Shown: piece by piece, positions 1 through 8,009 of the stretch
Layout: each line of letters starts with the position of its first letter
Position numbering within the stretch: position 1 is the first letter of the stretch
DNA from: Thioalkalivibrio sp. XN8
Lineage (GTDB): Bacteria > Pseudomonadota > Gammaproteobacteria > Steroidobacterales > XN24
Assembly (NCBI RefSeq): GCF_011058255.1
Contig: NZ_JAALFH010000067.1
Span: 245,724-309,723 of the forward strand
DNA length: 64,000 nucleotides
Direction: 5' to 3'
The notes under the pieces: generated by a model
The model's database searches: none
Told to the model about the DNA's origin: nothing
Seen by the model: only the letters and a program-made list of their open reading frames with translations
Position numbers and translations under genes: made by a program

Positions 1-1169
1 ATCTCGCCGGCTTCCTCGTTGCCGTCGGATTCCACGCTGCGGTCGATGCGCAATTCCGTGCCCGGCACGACCCGGCCCACCGAGTCCGCGCTGCCATCGC
101 CCGGGAGCTTGATGGTCAGGAGCGGCGCGGTCTCGGTCAGTCCGTAGCCGATGGCCACGTCCCAGCCGATGCCTCCGAGGCGCCGGGCCACGGCGGGATC
201 CAGCGGTGAGCCGCCGGAGGCCAGCATGCGCAGGCGGGGCCCGATACGTTGGTGCAAGGGACGCAGCAGCCAGCGGCCCGCATTGAGGCCGGTGGCCGCG
301 CGCAGGGCCGTGCTTGCGCGCAGCATGCCGCGGGCGAGGGCCCGGCCGGGAGCGGGCAGGGCGTCGATCCGTCGGTCCACGCCGGCCAGCAGCGCCGCGT
401 AGAGGCCGGGCACACCAAGCACAATGGTCACGTCCTGTGCGCGGATAGCCCGAACGAGACCCGGGCCGGTCAGGGCCGCCGGCAGGACGATGGGCACGCC
501 GAGGGCCAGGGGCAGCATGACGCCGATCACCAGCGGATAGACGTGGTGCAGCGGCAGGGGCTGGAGCATGCGGTCATCCGGCTGCACGAGCCCCGCCTCG
601 TCCACCGCTTCGACCTGGTAACCGAGGTGGCGGTGCCGGAGCGGCACGCCCTTGGGCGGTCCGGTGGTGCCCGAGGTATAGAGAAGCACGGCGACATCGT
701 CCGGACCCGGCATGGCCGGCAGTTCGCCTTCGTCCTTGAGCCAACGCTGCCAGGTTTCGTCGGCATCGTCGTCCAGGAGACCAAGTACCGTGCCGTCGTA
801 ATCGAGTTCGTCGAGCAGCCGGCGGCGGGGCGCGTCGGCGACGACATATCGAATGCCGGCGTCGGTGAGGATCGTGACCAGGTATTCCGCTTCGAGCTGG
901 GTATCCAGCGGCACTACGGTCACCCCGGCCCGCAGCAGGCCGAGGAACAGCTCGATCCAGGCCGTTCCGGGCGGCGCGAGGAGGGCGATGCGCCGCTCGC
1001 TGCCAAGGTCGTTGAGCGGGAGGCCGCGGGCAACGCTTTCGGCGCGCGCCGCGAGGCGCCGGCAGGAGAGAGCATGCGCCTCTTCCTCGTCGAGTTCGAT
1101 GAGGGCGGGCTCCCGGTCACGACGCCCGAGAGTTGCGAAGATTCGCTCCAACGGCAGCGCGTCGTTCAT
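1..1169 (-). CDS. AMP-dependent acyl-CoA synthetase/ligase, 3' end beyond window
   Basis: This is an ANL-superfamily adenylating enzyme that would activate a carboxylic acid (probably a fatty acid) to acyl-AMP and then acyl-CoA. I translated it from the reverse strand: the frame is open from an ATG at 1169 to the window edge, giving 389 residues without the C-terminus. The P-loop-like motif LLYTSGTTGPPKG lies near residues 158-170. A motif IGYGLTETAPLL and then GRVVPGTELRID follow, as expected for the adenylation core. The ribosome binding site is weak. A TTGAC-N4-CGCAA palindrome lies about 100 bases upstream. The C-terminal lid domain is not visible, and substrate chain length cannot be read from the sequence. 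Confidence 0.88.
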   Translation of the reverse strand, partial: MNDALPLERIFATLGRRDREPALIELDEEEAHALSCRRLAARAESVARGLPLNDLGSERRIALLAPPGTAWIELFLGLLRAGVTVVPLDTQLEAEYLVTILTDAGIRYVVADAPRRRLLDELDYDGTVLGLLDDDADETWQRWLKDEGELPAMPGPDDVAVLLYTSGTTGPPKGVPLRHRHLGYQVEAVDEAGLVQPDDRMLQPLPLHHVYPLVIGVMLPLALGVPIVLPAALTGPGLVRAIRAQDVTIVLGVPGLYAALLAGVDRRIDALPAPGRALARGMLRASTALRAATGLNAGRWLLRPLHQRIGPRLRMLASGGSPLDPAVARRLGGIGWDVAIGYGLTETAPLLTIKLPGDGSADSVGRVVPGTELRIDRSVESDGNEEAGE

Positions 1170-1571
1170 GTCGGCTCTGGTGTCAGCTGTTGGCGAGCCA
1201 GCCTCTCCGGGTCGGTTGAGCAGGCGGCAATGGTGCCATTGATGATCAGGCGGGTATCCGGCGGCCGGCATTGACGTTGCGCAATGCATCCCGAGGGCCC
1301 GGCCCGGAGACTGCTGCCACGAACGGATTTTCTCAATGGGCGGCGGCGCGGTGCTCGCGCTCGTGGCAGGCCAGTCACACCCGGGCTAGCAGCCCTGGCT
1401 CCCCGTAACGACGGCCGCTACGAGGCAGGCTGCGCCGCCGGCCACCAACCAGCCGGCACCGGCGCTGTTTATCCGACGACGACGACGTGGAAAGATCCGT
1501 CGGCTTGATCGAACGCAATGCTGCGGCGCGTCGCAGCCGCTTACCCTTGGCGGCAACCGTGGAGCAGGGCC
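1170..1571. other. Intergenic region between divergent synthetase and pfkB
   Basis: About 400 bases lie between the divergent starts of the synthetase (leftward) and pfkB (rightward). I see one palindromic operator-like site at 1271-1284 and no convincing gene. An ATG at 1518 is in frame with pfkB and would shorten the gap if used. No tRNA-like fold or clear terminator is apparent. Confidence 0.6.
1271..1284. promoter_or_regulatory. Crp/Fnr-type operator candidate TTGAC-GTTG-CGCAA
   Basis: The 14-mer has half-sites TTGAC and CGCAA around a four-base spacer. It belongs to a family of similar sites in this window. On the minus strand a -10-like GATCAT (1242-1247) lies within one base of the spacing expected for a class II Fnr-activated promoter. 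That points to the acyl-CoA synthetase gene rather than pfkB as the target. This is inference from spacing and similarity. Confidence 0.5.
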
Positions 1572-2519
1572 TTGGACAACGTAGTCACCCTGACAATGAA
1601 CCCGACCATCGACGTCGGCCTGAGCATCGATCGACTGGTCCCGGACGCCAAGTTGCGCAGCGACAGCGTGCGCCGGGAGCCCGGCGGCGGCGGCATCAAT
1701 GTCGCCCGCGGCATCCACAAGCTCGGGGGCGAGGTCTGCGCGCTGTTCAATGGGGACGAGGTTTACGGCGGGCTGCTCGAGACCTTGCTCGGCCAGGAGG
1801 GCGTCCCCTGCCGGCGCCTCCCCATCGCTAACCGGGTACGGGAGGGCATCTCCCTGGAGGTCCGGGAGGCAGGCGAGCTCTATCACCTGGTCCTGCCCGG
1901 TCCCGAACTGACTGACGGCGAGCTGGAGCAGGCGCTCCAGGCCGTCGCCGGCCGCAAGCCGACGCCTGCCTACCTGGTCGCAAGCGGCAGCCTGCCGCCC
2001 GGGGGCGCCGACGACTTCTACGCCAGGCTCGCCCGCGTGGCCCGGGACCTGGACATCCGCTTCGTCCTCGACAGCCATGGCGGCCCCCTGCGCGCGGCGC
2101 TGGCCGAAGCGGTGTTCCTGATCAAGCCCAACGTCCGCGAGTTCGCCGAGCTGGCCGGCGAGGAACCGGCCGACGCGAGGCATGCCGCGGAGCTGTCGCG
2201 CGCGGTCCTGGATCGTTATCCGCTGGAAATCCTGATCGTGACCCTGGCCGAGCGGGGCGCGCTGATGACGACCGCAGAGGGGCAGGTATACATGCGGCCG
2301 CCGCGGACGGAAACGGTAAGCCCGGTCGGCGCCGGCGACAGTTTCGTTGCGGCCTGTATTCACCAGCTGGCAGCCGGGGGCACGCCGCGTGAAGCACTGC
2401 GCGCCGGCGTGGCCGGCGCCGCGGCCGCGGTGACTACGCCCGGCACCGAGCTGTTCGAGGTCGACAGGTACCGGGAGATCCTGGAGCAGACGCGGGAAGC
2501 CGACTTGCAAGCCAACTGA
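1572..2519 (+). CDS. pfkB: PfkB-family sugar kinase (phosphofructokinase type)
   Basis: This is a ribokinase-fold kinase, most like 6-phosphofructokinase II or 1-phosphofructokinase, acting in cytosolic hexose-phosphate metabolism. The N-terminus has the VTLTMNPTIDV motif, followed by GGGGINVARGI for sugar binding. A C-terminal VGAGDSFVAAC carries the anion hole and catalytic Asp. I prefer the TTG at 1572 because GGAG (1561-1564) precedes it at good spacing. That start gives 315 residues, close to E. coli PfkB (309). The alternative ATG at 1518 adds 18 residues with no family counterpart. sodB follows after 16 bases, so the two may be co-transcribed. Exact substrate is not resolved. Confidence 0.88.
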   Translation: MDNVVTLTMNPTIDVGLSIDRLVPDAKLRSDSVRREPGGGGINVARGIHKLGGEVCALFNGDEVYGGLLETLLGQEGVPCRRLPIANRVREGISLEVREAGELYHLVLPGPELTDGELEQALQAVAGRKPTPAYLVASGSLPPGGADDFYARLARVARDLDIRFVLDSHGGPLRAALAEAVFLIKPNVREFAELAGEEPADARHAAELSRAVLDRYPLEILIVTLAERGALMTTAEGQVYMRPPRTETVSPVGAGDSFVAACIHQLAAGGTPREALRAGVAGAAAAVTTPGTELFEVDRYREILEQTREADLQAN

Positions 2520-2535
2520 ACCTGAGGAAGAACTG

Positions 2536-3120
2536 ATGAAACATGAACTGCCCGACCTGCCCTGGCCGAAGGACGCGCTGGAACCCCACATCTCGGCCGA
2601 GACGCTGGAGTACCACTGGGGCAGACATCACCGGAAATACGTCGAGACGCTGAACGAACTCATCGCGGGCACGGAGTTCGGGGACCGGACGCTGGAAGAA
2701 ATCGTGGCCTCGGCCGGCGAAGGCAAGCTCCGCAACAACGCTGCCCAGGCCTGGAATCACGACTTCTACTGGAAGTGCATGGCGCCGGACGGCGGCGGCA
2801 AGCCCGGCGGAGCCCTGGCCGACGCCATCGAGTCGAGCTACGGCTCCTTCGATGCCTTCAAACAGGAGTTCTCGGACGTCGGCAGGGCGCTGTTCGGTTC
2901 CGGTTGGGTATGGCTGATCGACGCCGGCGAAGGGGTCGTCTCGATCGAGCCGTTGCCGAACGCCGAAAATCCCCTGATGTGGGGCCGCATCCCGCTGTTG
3001 ACGTGTGACGTGTGGGAACACGCGTATTACATCGACTACCGTAATGACCGCGGCAGCTATCTCGACGCGTTCTGGAACCTGGTCAACTGGGATTTCGTCA
3101 CTTCACGACTGGCGGCGTGA
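2536..3120 (+). CDS. sodB: Superoxide dismutase, Fe type
   Basis: This cytosolic enzyme dismutes superoxide to oxygen and hydrogen peroxide. It has 194 residues, normal for the family. The four metal ligands are visible in WGRHHRKYV (His), AQAWNHDFYW (His) and DVWEHAYYIDY (Asp and His). The AAQAWNH motif, with Gln in the N-terminal half, is the usual mark of the iron rather than the manganese form. A GAGG-type ribosome binding site lies just before the ATG. The stop codon overlaps the GTG start of the next gene (GTGA), so translation is probably coupled to the trehalose genes downstream, which is an unusual partnership. Confidence 0.95.
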   Translation: MKHELPDLPWPKDALEPHISAETLEYHWGRHHRKYVETLNELIAGTEFGDRTLEEIVASAGEGKLRNNAAQAWNHDFYWKCMAPDGGGKPGGALADAIESSYGSFDAFKQEFSDVGRALFGSGWVWLIDAGEGVVSIEPLPNAENPLMWGRIPLLTCDVWEHAYYIDYRNDRGSYLDAFWNLVNWDFVTSRLAA

Positions 3121-4694
3121 GCGAGCGGACCGACAACGCCCTCGATCCCCGGGAACTCGACGGCTTCGTTTTCGACCTGGACGGCGTGCTGACGCGCACC
3201 GCGGAGCTGCATGCCGAGGCCTGGAAGCGCGCCTTCGACGAATTCCTGCAGCAACGGGCGGGCAACAACGGTGACAGCCACCGTCCCTTCGAGATCGATC
3301 CCGAGTACTACCGCTATGTCGACGGCAAGCCGCGCTACGACGGCGCCGCCAGTTTCCTCGAGTCGCGCGACATCAGCATCCCGCGTGGCAGCGAAGACGA
3401 CGAGCCGGGAGCCGAGACCGTCTGCGGCATCGCCAACCGGAAGAACGAGCTCTTCCTGGAGCTCCTCGAGAATGGCGGCGTGCAGACCTACGAATCATCG
3501 GTCCGGTTCATCGAGGGCCTGCGCGGAGAGGGCCTGCGGACCGCAGTGGTGTCCTCGAGCCGCAATTGCGTGCCGGTACTGGCTGCGGCGGGTCTGCTCG
3601 AGCTGTTCGACACCAAGGTGGACGGACGTGATATCGCGAGCCGGGGGCTGACCGGCAAGCCGGCCCCGGACATTTTCGCGGAGGCCGCGCGCGAGCTTCA
3701 TATCCGTCCCGCGCACAGCGCTGCCGTGGAGGACTCGGGTGCCGGCGTCGAGGCGGCCCGGGCGGCGGGCTTCGGTCTGGTCATCGGTCTGAACCGGGGC
3801 GGCGCCGAGCAGTCGGCGGCGCTGCGCGAGCATGGCGCCCATCGGGTGGTCGACGACCTGGCCGAACTCGGCTTCCGCGGCGGGGCTGCAGCCGCCGGCG
3901 GGGCCGAGCCACCCGAGGCTGCCCTGGACGTGCTGACCGAGCGGCTGGCGGACCGGGCCCCGGCCGTGTTCCTGGACTACGACGGTACGCTGACACCCAT
4001 TGTCGATCGCCCCGAGGACGCGCTGCTGTCCACGGACATGCGCAACGTGTTGGCCCGGCTCGCCGACGCCTGCGTGACGGCGGTGATCAGCGGCCGCGAC
4101 CTCGACGATGTGCGGGAACTCGTCGCGCTGGACAACCTCGTCTATGCAGGCAGCCATGGTTTCGACATCCGGCTGCCCGACGGCCGCAGCGAGTCGCCGG
4201 CCGCGGCGCGGCAGGCGCAACCGGCCCTGGAGCAGGTCGCCGGCGAATTGCAGCGGCGTCTCGAGCGCATCTCCGGCACGCTGGTGGAGCACAAGCGCTT
4301 CGCCGTCACGGTCCATTTCCGGCTCGTCGCCGACACGGACATGGAGCACGTGGAGGCCGTGCTGGACGAAGTGGCCGCCAGCCATGGGGAGCTGCGCCGG
4401 CGCGGCGGCAAGAAGATCGCCGAGTTCCTGCCTGACCTGGACTGGGACAAGGGCGCTGCGCTCGAGTGGCTGCTCGAGGTGCTCGGGCGCGACGATCCCT
4501 CTTGCTACGCGCCGGTCTATTTGGGTGACGACACCACCGACGAAGACGCCTTCGCGGTGCTGGATGAGCACGGCATCGGCATCGCTGTCGGTCGCGGGCC
4601 GGGCGAAACCGCGGCGCACGCCACGGTGGCGAGTACGCGCGAGGTCAAGGCATTGCTGGAGTGGCTCTGTGAGCGCGCGGCGGAGGCCGCGTGA
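3117..4694 (+). CDS. otsB: Fused HAD phosphatase/beta-phosphoglucomutase-like and trehalose-6-phosphate phosphatase
   Basis: Two haloacid-dehalogenase modules lie in one 525-residue chain. Residues about 15-245 resemble beta-phosphoglucomutase, with FVFDLDGVLTRT as nucleophile loop and SAAVEDSGAGVEAARAAGF late in the domain. Residues about 275-520 resemble OtsB, with VFLDYDGTLTPI and YLGDDTTDEDAF. By family, the first would interconvert beta-glucose-1-phosphate and glucose-6-phosphate, and the second would release trehalose from trehalose-6-phosphate. The GTG start overlaps the sodB stop, and its own stop overlaps the GTG of the GH65 gene. The mutase role is inferred from the GH65 neighbour; a plain phosphatase is possible. 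Confidence 0.85.
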   Translation: MSERTDNALDPRELDGFVFDLDGVLTRTAELHAEAWKRAFDEFLQQRAGNNGDSHRPFEIDPEYYRYVDGKPRYDGAASFLESRDISIPRGSEDDEPGAETVCGIANRKNELFLELLENGGVQTYESSVRFIEGLRGEGLRTAVVSSSRNCVPVLAAAGLLELFDTKVDGRDIASRGLTGKPAPDIFAEAARELHIRPAHSAAVEDSGAGVEAARAAGFGLVIGLNRGGAEQSAALREHGAHRVVDDLAELGFRGGAAAAGGAEPPEAALDVLTERLADRAPAVFLDYDGTLTPIVDRPEDALLSTDMRNVLARLADACVTAVISGRDLDDVRELVALDNLVYAGSHGFDIRLPDGRSESPAAARQAQPALEQVAGELQRRLERISGTLVEHKRFAVTVHFRLVADTDMEHVEAVLDEVAASHGELRRRGGKKIAEFLPDLDWDKGAALEWLLEVLGRDDPSCYAPVYLGDDTTDEDAFAVLDEHGIGIAVGRGPGETAAHATVASTREVKALLEWLCERAAEAA

Positions 4695-7120
4695 GCGCCT
4701 GGCATCTCGTCTACCCCGACTGGCAGCCCGCGCAGGAACGGCTGCGCGAGGCGCTCTGCACGACCGGCAACGGCTATTTCGCCACCCGCGGCGCGGCGCC
4801 GGAGGCGGTGGCGGATGAGCACCATTATCCCGGCACCTACGTGGCGGGACTCTACAACCGCCTCGCCACGGAAATCGCCGGCCGCAAGCTGGTCAACGAG
4901 TCGCTGGTCAACGTGCCGAACTGGCTGCCGCTGGACTTTTGCATCGAGGACGGCGACTGGTTCCGCCTCGACGAGGTCGATCTGCTCGACTACTGCCAGG
5001 TGCTGGACCTGCGGCAGGGCGTGCTGCGCCGCGAGCTGACCTTTCGCGGCGCGGGCGACCGGGAGACGCGGCTCGAGCAATGGCGCCTGGTGCACCTCGA
5101 CCGGATTCACCTGGCGGCGCTGTGCACGCGCCTGGTCGCCCGGAACTGGTCCGGCCGCATCCGGGTGCGCAGCGCCCTGGACGGAAGGGTCCGGAACGAG
5201 GGCGTCGAGCGCTACAGCGAGCTGAACAGCCGGCACCTGGAAACCCTGGAGCGGTGGGTGCTCGGCCCCGACACCGTCGCGCTGTATGCGAAGACCAATG
5301 ACTCCGGCGTCCTGGTTGCCGAGGTCGCCGCCACCCGCCTGTACCGCGCCGGCGAGCGCCTGGACGCGACTCCGGCGATCACCGAGCGGAGCGACTATAT
5401 CGCGCAGACCTTCGAGCTGGACCTCGAGCAGGACCAGCCGCTGGATATCGAGAAGACCGTCGCCCTGCACACCAGCCGGGACAGGGCGGGGTACCGACCC
5501 GACCTGGACGCCCGCCGGAACCTGGCTGCCGCGCCGCGGCCCGACGACCTGCGGCGGGACCATGCGGTGCTGTGGGACCAGTTGTGGCGCCGGTTCTCCT
5601 TCTCGCTGGATCTCGGGGACGAGGCGGAAGAGGAGCGGACGCTCCGGATCCTGCGCCTTCATGTTTTTCACCTGCTGCAAACCTGCGGGCCGGCCGCCAT
5701 GGACCTCGATGTCAGCGTGCCCGCGCGGGGCCTGCACGGCGAAGCGTATCGGGGTCATGTGTTCTGGGACGAACTGTTCATCTTTCCGTTCCTGAACCTG
5801 CGCATCCCCAATATCACCCGGGCGCTGCTCAAGTATCGCTACCGGCGCCTGGAGGAGGCGCGGCGAGCGGCGCGCGAAGCCGGCTATCACGGCGCAATGT
5901 ATCCGTGGCAGAGCGGCAGCGACGGGCGGGAGGAAAGCCAGCGGCTGCATCTCAATCCGCGCTCGGGCCGCTGGATTCCGGACCACTCGCGGCGCCAGCG
6001 GCACGTCAACGTGGCGATCGCCTACAACGTCTTCCAGTACTTCGAAGTGACGCAGGATCGCGAGTTCCTCGCCTATGTGGGCGCCGAGATGCTGCTGGAG
6101 ATCGCCCGTTTCTGGAGCAGTATCGCCGAGCTGAACCCCGAGCGGGGCCGCTACGAGATTCGCGGCGTGATGGGCCCGGACGAGTACCACGATGCCTACC
6201 CGGGCCGGGACGGCGGCGGGCTCGACAACAATGCCTATACGAACCTGATGGTCGCGTGGGTGCTGGGGCGCGTGCTGGATCTGCCGGACATGCTGGGCGA
6301 GCAGCGCTGGAACGAGTTGTGCGAAATGCTCGAGGTCTCGGACAGCGAAGTGGAGCGCTGGTACGACATCACCAGGAAGATGTTCGTGCCGTTCCATGAC
6401 GGCGACATCATCAGCCAGTTCGAGGGCTACGAGGCACTCGAGGAGTTCGACTGGGAGGCCTATCGGCAGGAATACGAGGACATCCAGCGGCTCGACCGGA
6501 TCCTGGAGTCGGAAGGCGACACGCCGAACCGCTACCAGGTGTCGAAGCAGGCCGACGTGCTGATGCTGTTCTACCTGCTGTCGGCGGAGGATCTCGAGCA
6601 GCTGTTCGACCGGCTGGGTTACGACTTCGACCCGGAGATCATTCCCAGAAACATCAACTACTACCTGAGCCGGACTTCGCACGGGTCGACCCTGAGCCGG
6701 GTGGTGCATTCCTGGGTCCTGGCCCGTTCCAGCCGGGAAGGCGCCTGGAAGCTGTTTTCTGATGCGCTGGAGAGCGATGTGGCCGATATCCAGGGCGGCA
6801 CGACCTCGGAGGGGATCCACGCCGGCGCCATGGCGGGCACGGTCGATCTCATGCAACGCTGTTTCACCGGGATCGAGACGCGCGGCGGCGTCCTGTGGCT
6901 GAACCCGCGCCTGCCGGATCGCCTGCGCCGGCTGGAGCTGCAGATCCATTACCGCCAGCAGGTGCTGACCCTGTCGATCACCGGGGAGACGCTTTGCGTT
7001 GCGTCGGAGCCCGGCGACGCGGCGCCCGTCCGGATCGGCTTCGACGGCGAGACCGAGTCGCTGGCGCCCGGACAGCGGCGCGAATTCGAACTCGGGCCCG
7101 CCACCGCGCGCGCGGATTGA
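4691..7120 (+). CDS. Glycoside hydrolase family 65 disaccharide phosphorylase
   Basis: This 809-residue protein matches GH65 phosphorylases, which split trehalose, kojibiose or maltose with phosphate to give glucose and beta-glucose-1-phosphate. The general-acid Glu sits in GVMGPDEYHDAY (about residue 498). KQADVLMLFYLL and the phosphate-binding loop TSHGSTLSRVVHSW are also clear. The N-terminal beta-sandwich and C-terminal small beta domain are present. The GTG start overlaps the stop of the HAD-OtsB fusion, so the product beta-glucose-1-phosphate could be handed to the mutase-like domain. The sequence does not decide between trehalose and other alpha-glucobioses; the OtsB fusion makes trehalose the first guess. 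Confidence 0.88.
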   Translation: MSAWHLVYPDWQPAQERLREALCTTGNGYFATRGAAPEAVADEHHYPGTYVAGLYNRLATEIAGRKLVNESLVNVPNWLPLDFCIEDGDWFRLDEVDLLDYCQVLDLRQGVLRRELTFRGAGDRETRLEQWRLVHLDRIHLAALCTRLVARNWSGRIRVRSALDGRVRNEGVERYSELNSRHLETLERWVLGPDTVALYAKTNDSGVLVAEVAATRLYRAGERLDATPAITERSDYIAQTFELDLEQDQPLDIEKTVALHTSRDRAGYRPDLDARRNLAAAPRPDDLRRDHAVLWDQLWRRFSFSLDLGDEAEEERTLRILRLHVFHLLQTCGPAAMDLDVSVPARGLHGEAYRGHVFWDELFIFPFLNLRIPNITRALLKYRYRRLEEARRAAREAGYHGAMYPWQSGSDGREESQRLHLNPRSGRWIPDHSRRQRHVNVAIAYNVFQYFEVTQDREFLAYVGAEMLLEIARFWSSIAELNPERGRYEIRGVMGPDEYHDAYPGRDGGGLDNNAYTNLMVAWVLGRVLDLPDMLGEQRWNELCEMLEVSDSEVERWYDITRKMFVPFHDGDIISQFEGYEALEEFDWEAYRQEYEDIQRLDRILESEGDTPNRYQVSKQADVLMLFYLLSAEDLEQLFDRLGYDFDPEIIPRNINYYLSRTSHGSTLSRVVHSWVLARSSREGAWKLFSDALESDVADIQGGTTSEGIHAGAMAGTVDLMQRCFTGIETRGGVLWLNPRLPDRLRRLELQIHYRQQVLTLSITGETLCVASEPGDAAPVRIGFDGETESLAPGQRREFELGPATARAD

Positions 7121-7150
7121 CTTGCTCCGAGGTCTTGGACCACGACCGCC

Positions 7151-7861
7151 TCAGGTCGAGGCAAGCTCCCGGAGGCGCTCGAGATCGCAGCGGAAATGCT
7201 CCTTCCGGTCCTCGGCGACCGGTACCAGCAATCCCGTGCGCTTCAGGCCCGCGATGACCCGGCTGACGCTTTCCGGCGTGACACCGAGGATGTCGCCCAT
7301 GTCCTGGCAGGTCAGCAGCGCGACCACGCCCGGCTCGAGATCGTGCTCCAGCTGTTCCAGGAACAGGACCAGGCGGGCTACCCGGCTCTTGATGCGGCCG
7401 GTGGAGAATTCGGCGATCCAGAGATCGGCCTGGCTCAGGTGCTCGTAGAGGCATTCGAGCAGCTCGATGTAGCGCTCCGGCCGCTCGTCCCGCAGGCGCT
7501 TGAGCTGCCGTCCCGGCCAGTACTCGGCGTCCACCGGCCCGACGGACTGGGCGCTGTGCGGATTGGTGGCGCCCGGCGTGGCGTTGGGCGGCGCGCCGAG
7601 AAGCGTCCCGGGCCCGAACAGGCCGACGATCCGGGCGCGGCCGTTGGGCAGGTGGCGCACGAGTTTAACCAGGCCGTCGCGTACCAGGTAGACGCGCTGG
7701 TGATCGCCGCCCTGGCGGAAGAGGGTGGCGCTGGCAGGATAATGCCGGTAGACGGCCCGGGGCTGGCCGGGCCGCTGGGCGGTCCCGAACAGTGCCCGCT
7801 CACCCTGGAGCGGCCGCGGGGCAATGTCGTGCAGATTGATCCGCCTGGCGTTGGTTTCCAT
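7151..7861 (-). CDS. Crp/Fnr-family transcriptional regulator
   Basis: This 236-residue regulator has an N-terminal cyclic-nucleotide-binding-like beta roll (about residues 35-150), a long dimer helix, and a C-terminal winged helix. The recognition helix reads VTPESVSRVIAGLKRTG. The E--SR triad is that of the Fnr/Anr/Dnr branch, which reads TTGA-type half-sites. There are only three cysteines, all in the C-terminal half, and none in the N-terminal position needed for an Fnr iron-sulfur cluster. It is therefore more likely Dnr/Nnr-like or of unknown effector. It is divergent from ppsA, with a TTGCG-N4-CGCAA palindrome between them, and is the obvious candidate for binding the similar sites across the first 25 kb. 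Confidence 0.9.
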   Translation of the reverse strand: METNARRINLHDIAPRPLQGERALFGTAQRPGQPRAVYRHYPASATLFRQGGDHQRVYLVRDGLVKLVRHLPNGRARIVGLFGPGTLLGAPPNATPGATNPHSAQSVGPVDAEYWPGRQLKRLRDERPERYIELLECLYEHLSQADLWIAEFSTGRIKSRVARLVLFLEQLEHDLEPGVVALLTCQDMGDILGVTPESVSRVIAGLKRTGLLVPVAEDRKEHFRCDLERLRELAST

Positions 7862-7960
7862 CTGTGTTCCTCCCTGATTAAGTCAAATACTGGCCCGGAG
7901 CCCCACCTGCTGGCTATCCCGTTTTCGGGGTATTCGGCTGGCAGGAGCCGGGTAATGCGG

Positions 7961-7974
7961 TTGCGAATCCGCAA
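7961..7974. promoter_or_regulatory. Crp/Fnr-type operator candidate TTGCG-AATC-CGCAA
   Basis: A perfect inverted repeat of TTGCG lies between the divergent regulator and ppsA. Its centre is 41-42 bases from the ppsA ATG, and a weak -10-like CATGGT (7998-8003) falls at the class II distance. This suggests activation of ppsA, perhaps from a leaderless transcript, and possibly autoregulation of the regulator gene. Confidence 0.6.
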
Positions 7975-8009
7975 TGCGCCCGGCAGGCCCGGGCGGGCAT
8001 GGTAAGTGC

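Noticed and set aside
249-1274. A 341-codon open frame on the plus strand
   Set aside because: It runs opposite the acyl-CoA synthetase, whose motifs are clear on the minus strand.
4517-6949. An 810-codon open frame on the minus strand opposite the GH65 gene
   Set aside because: Shadow of a gene with strong motifs on the other strand; composition is not protein-like.
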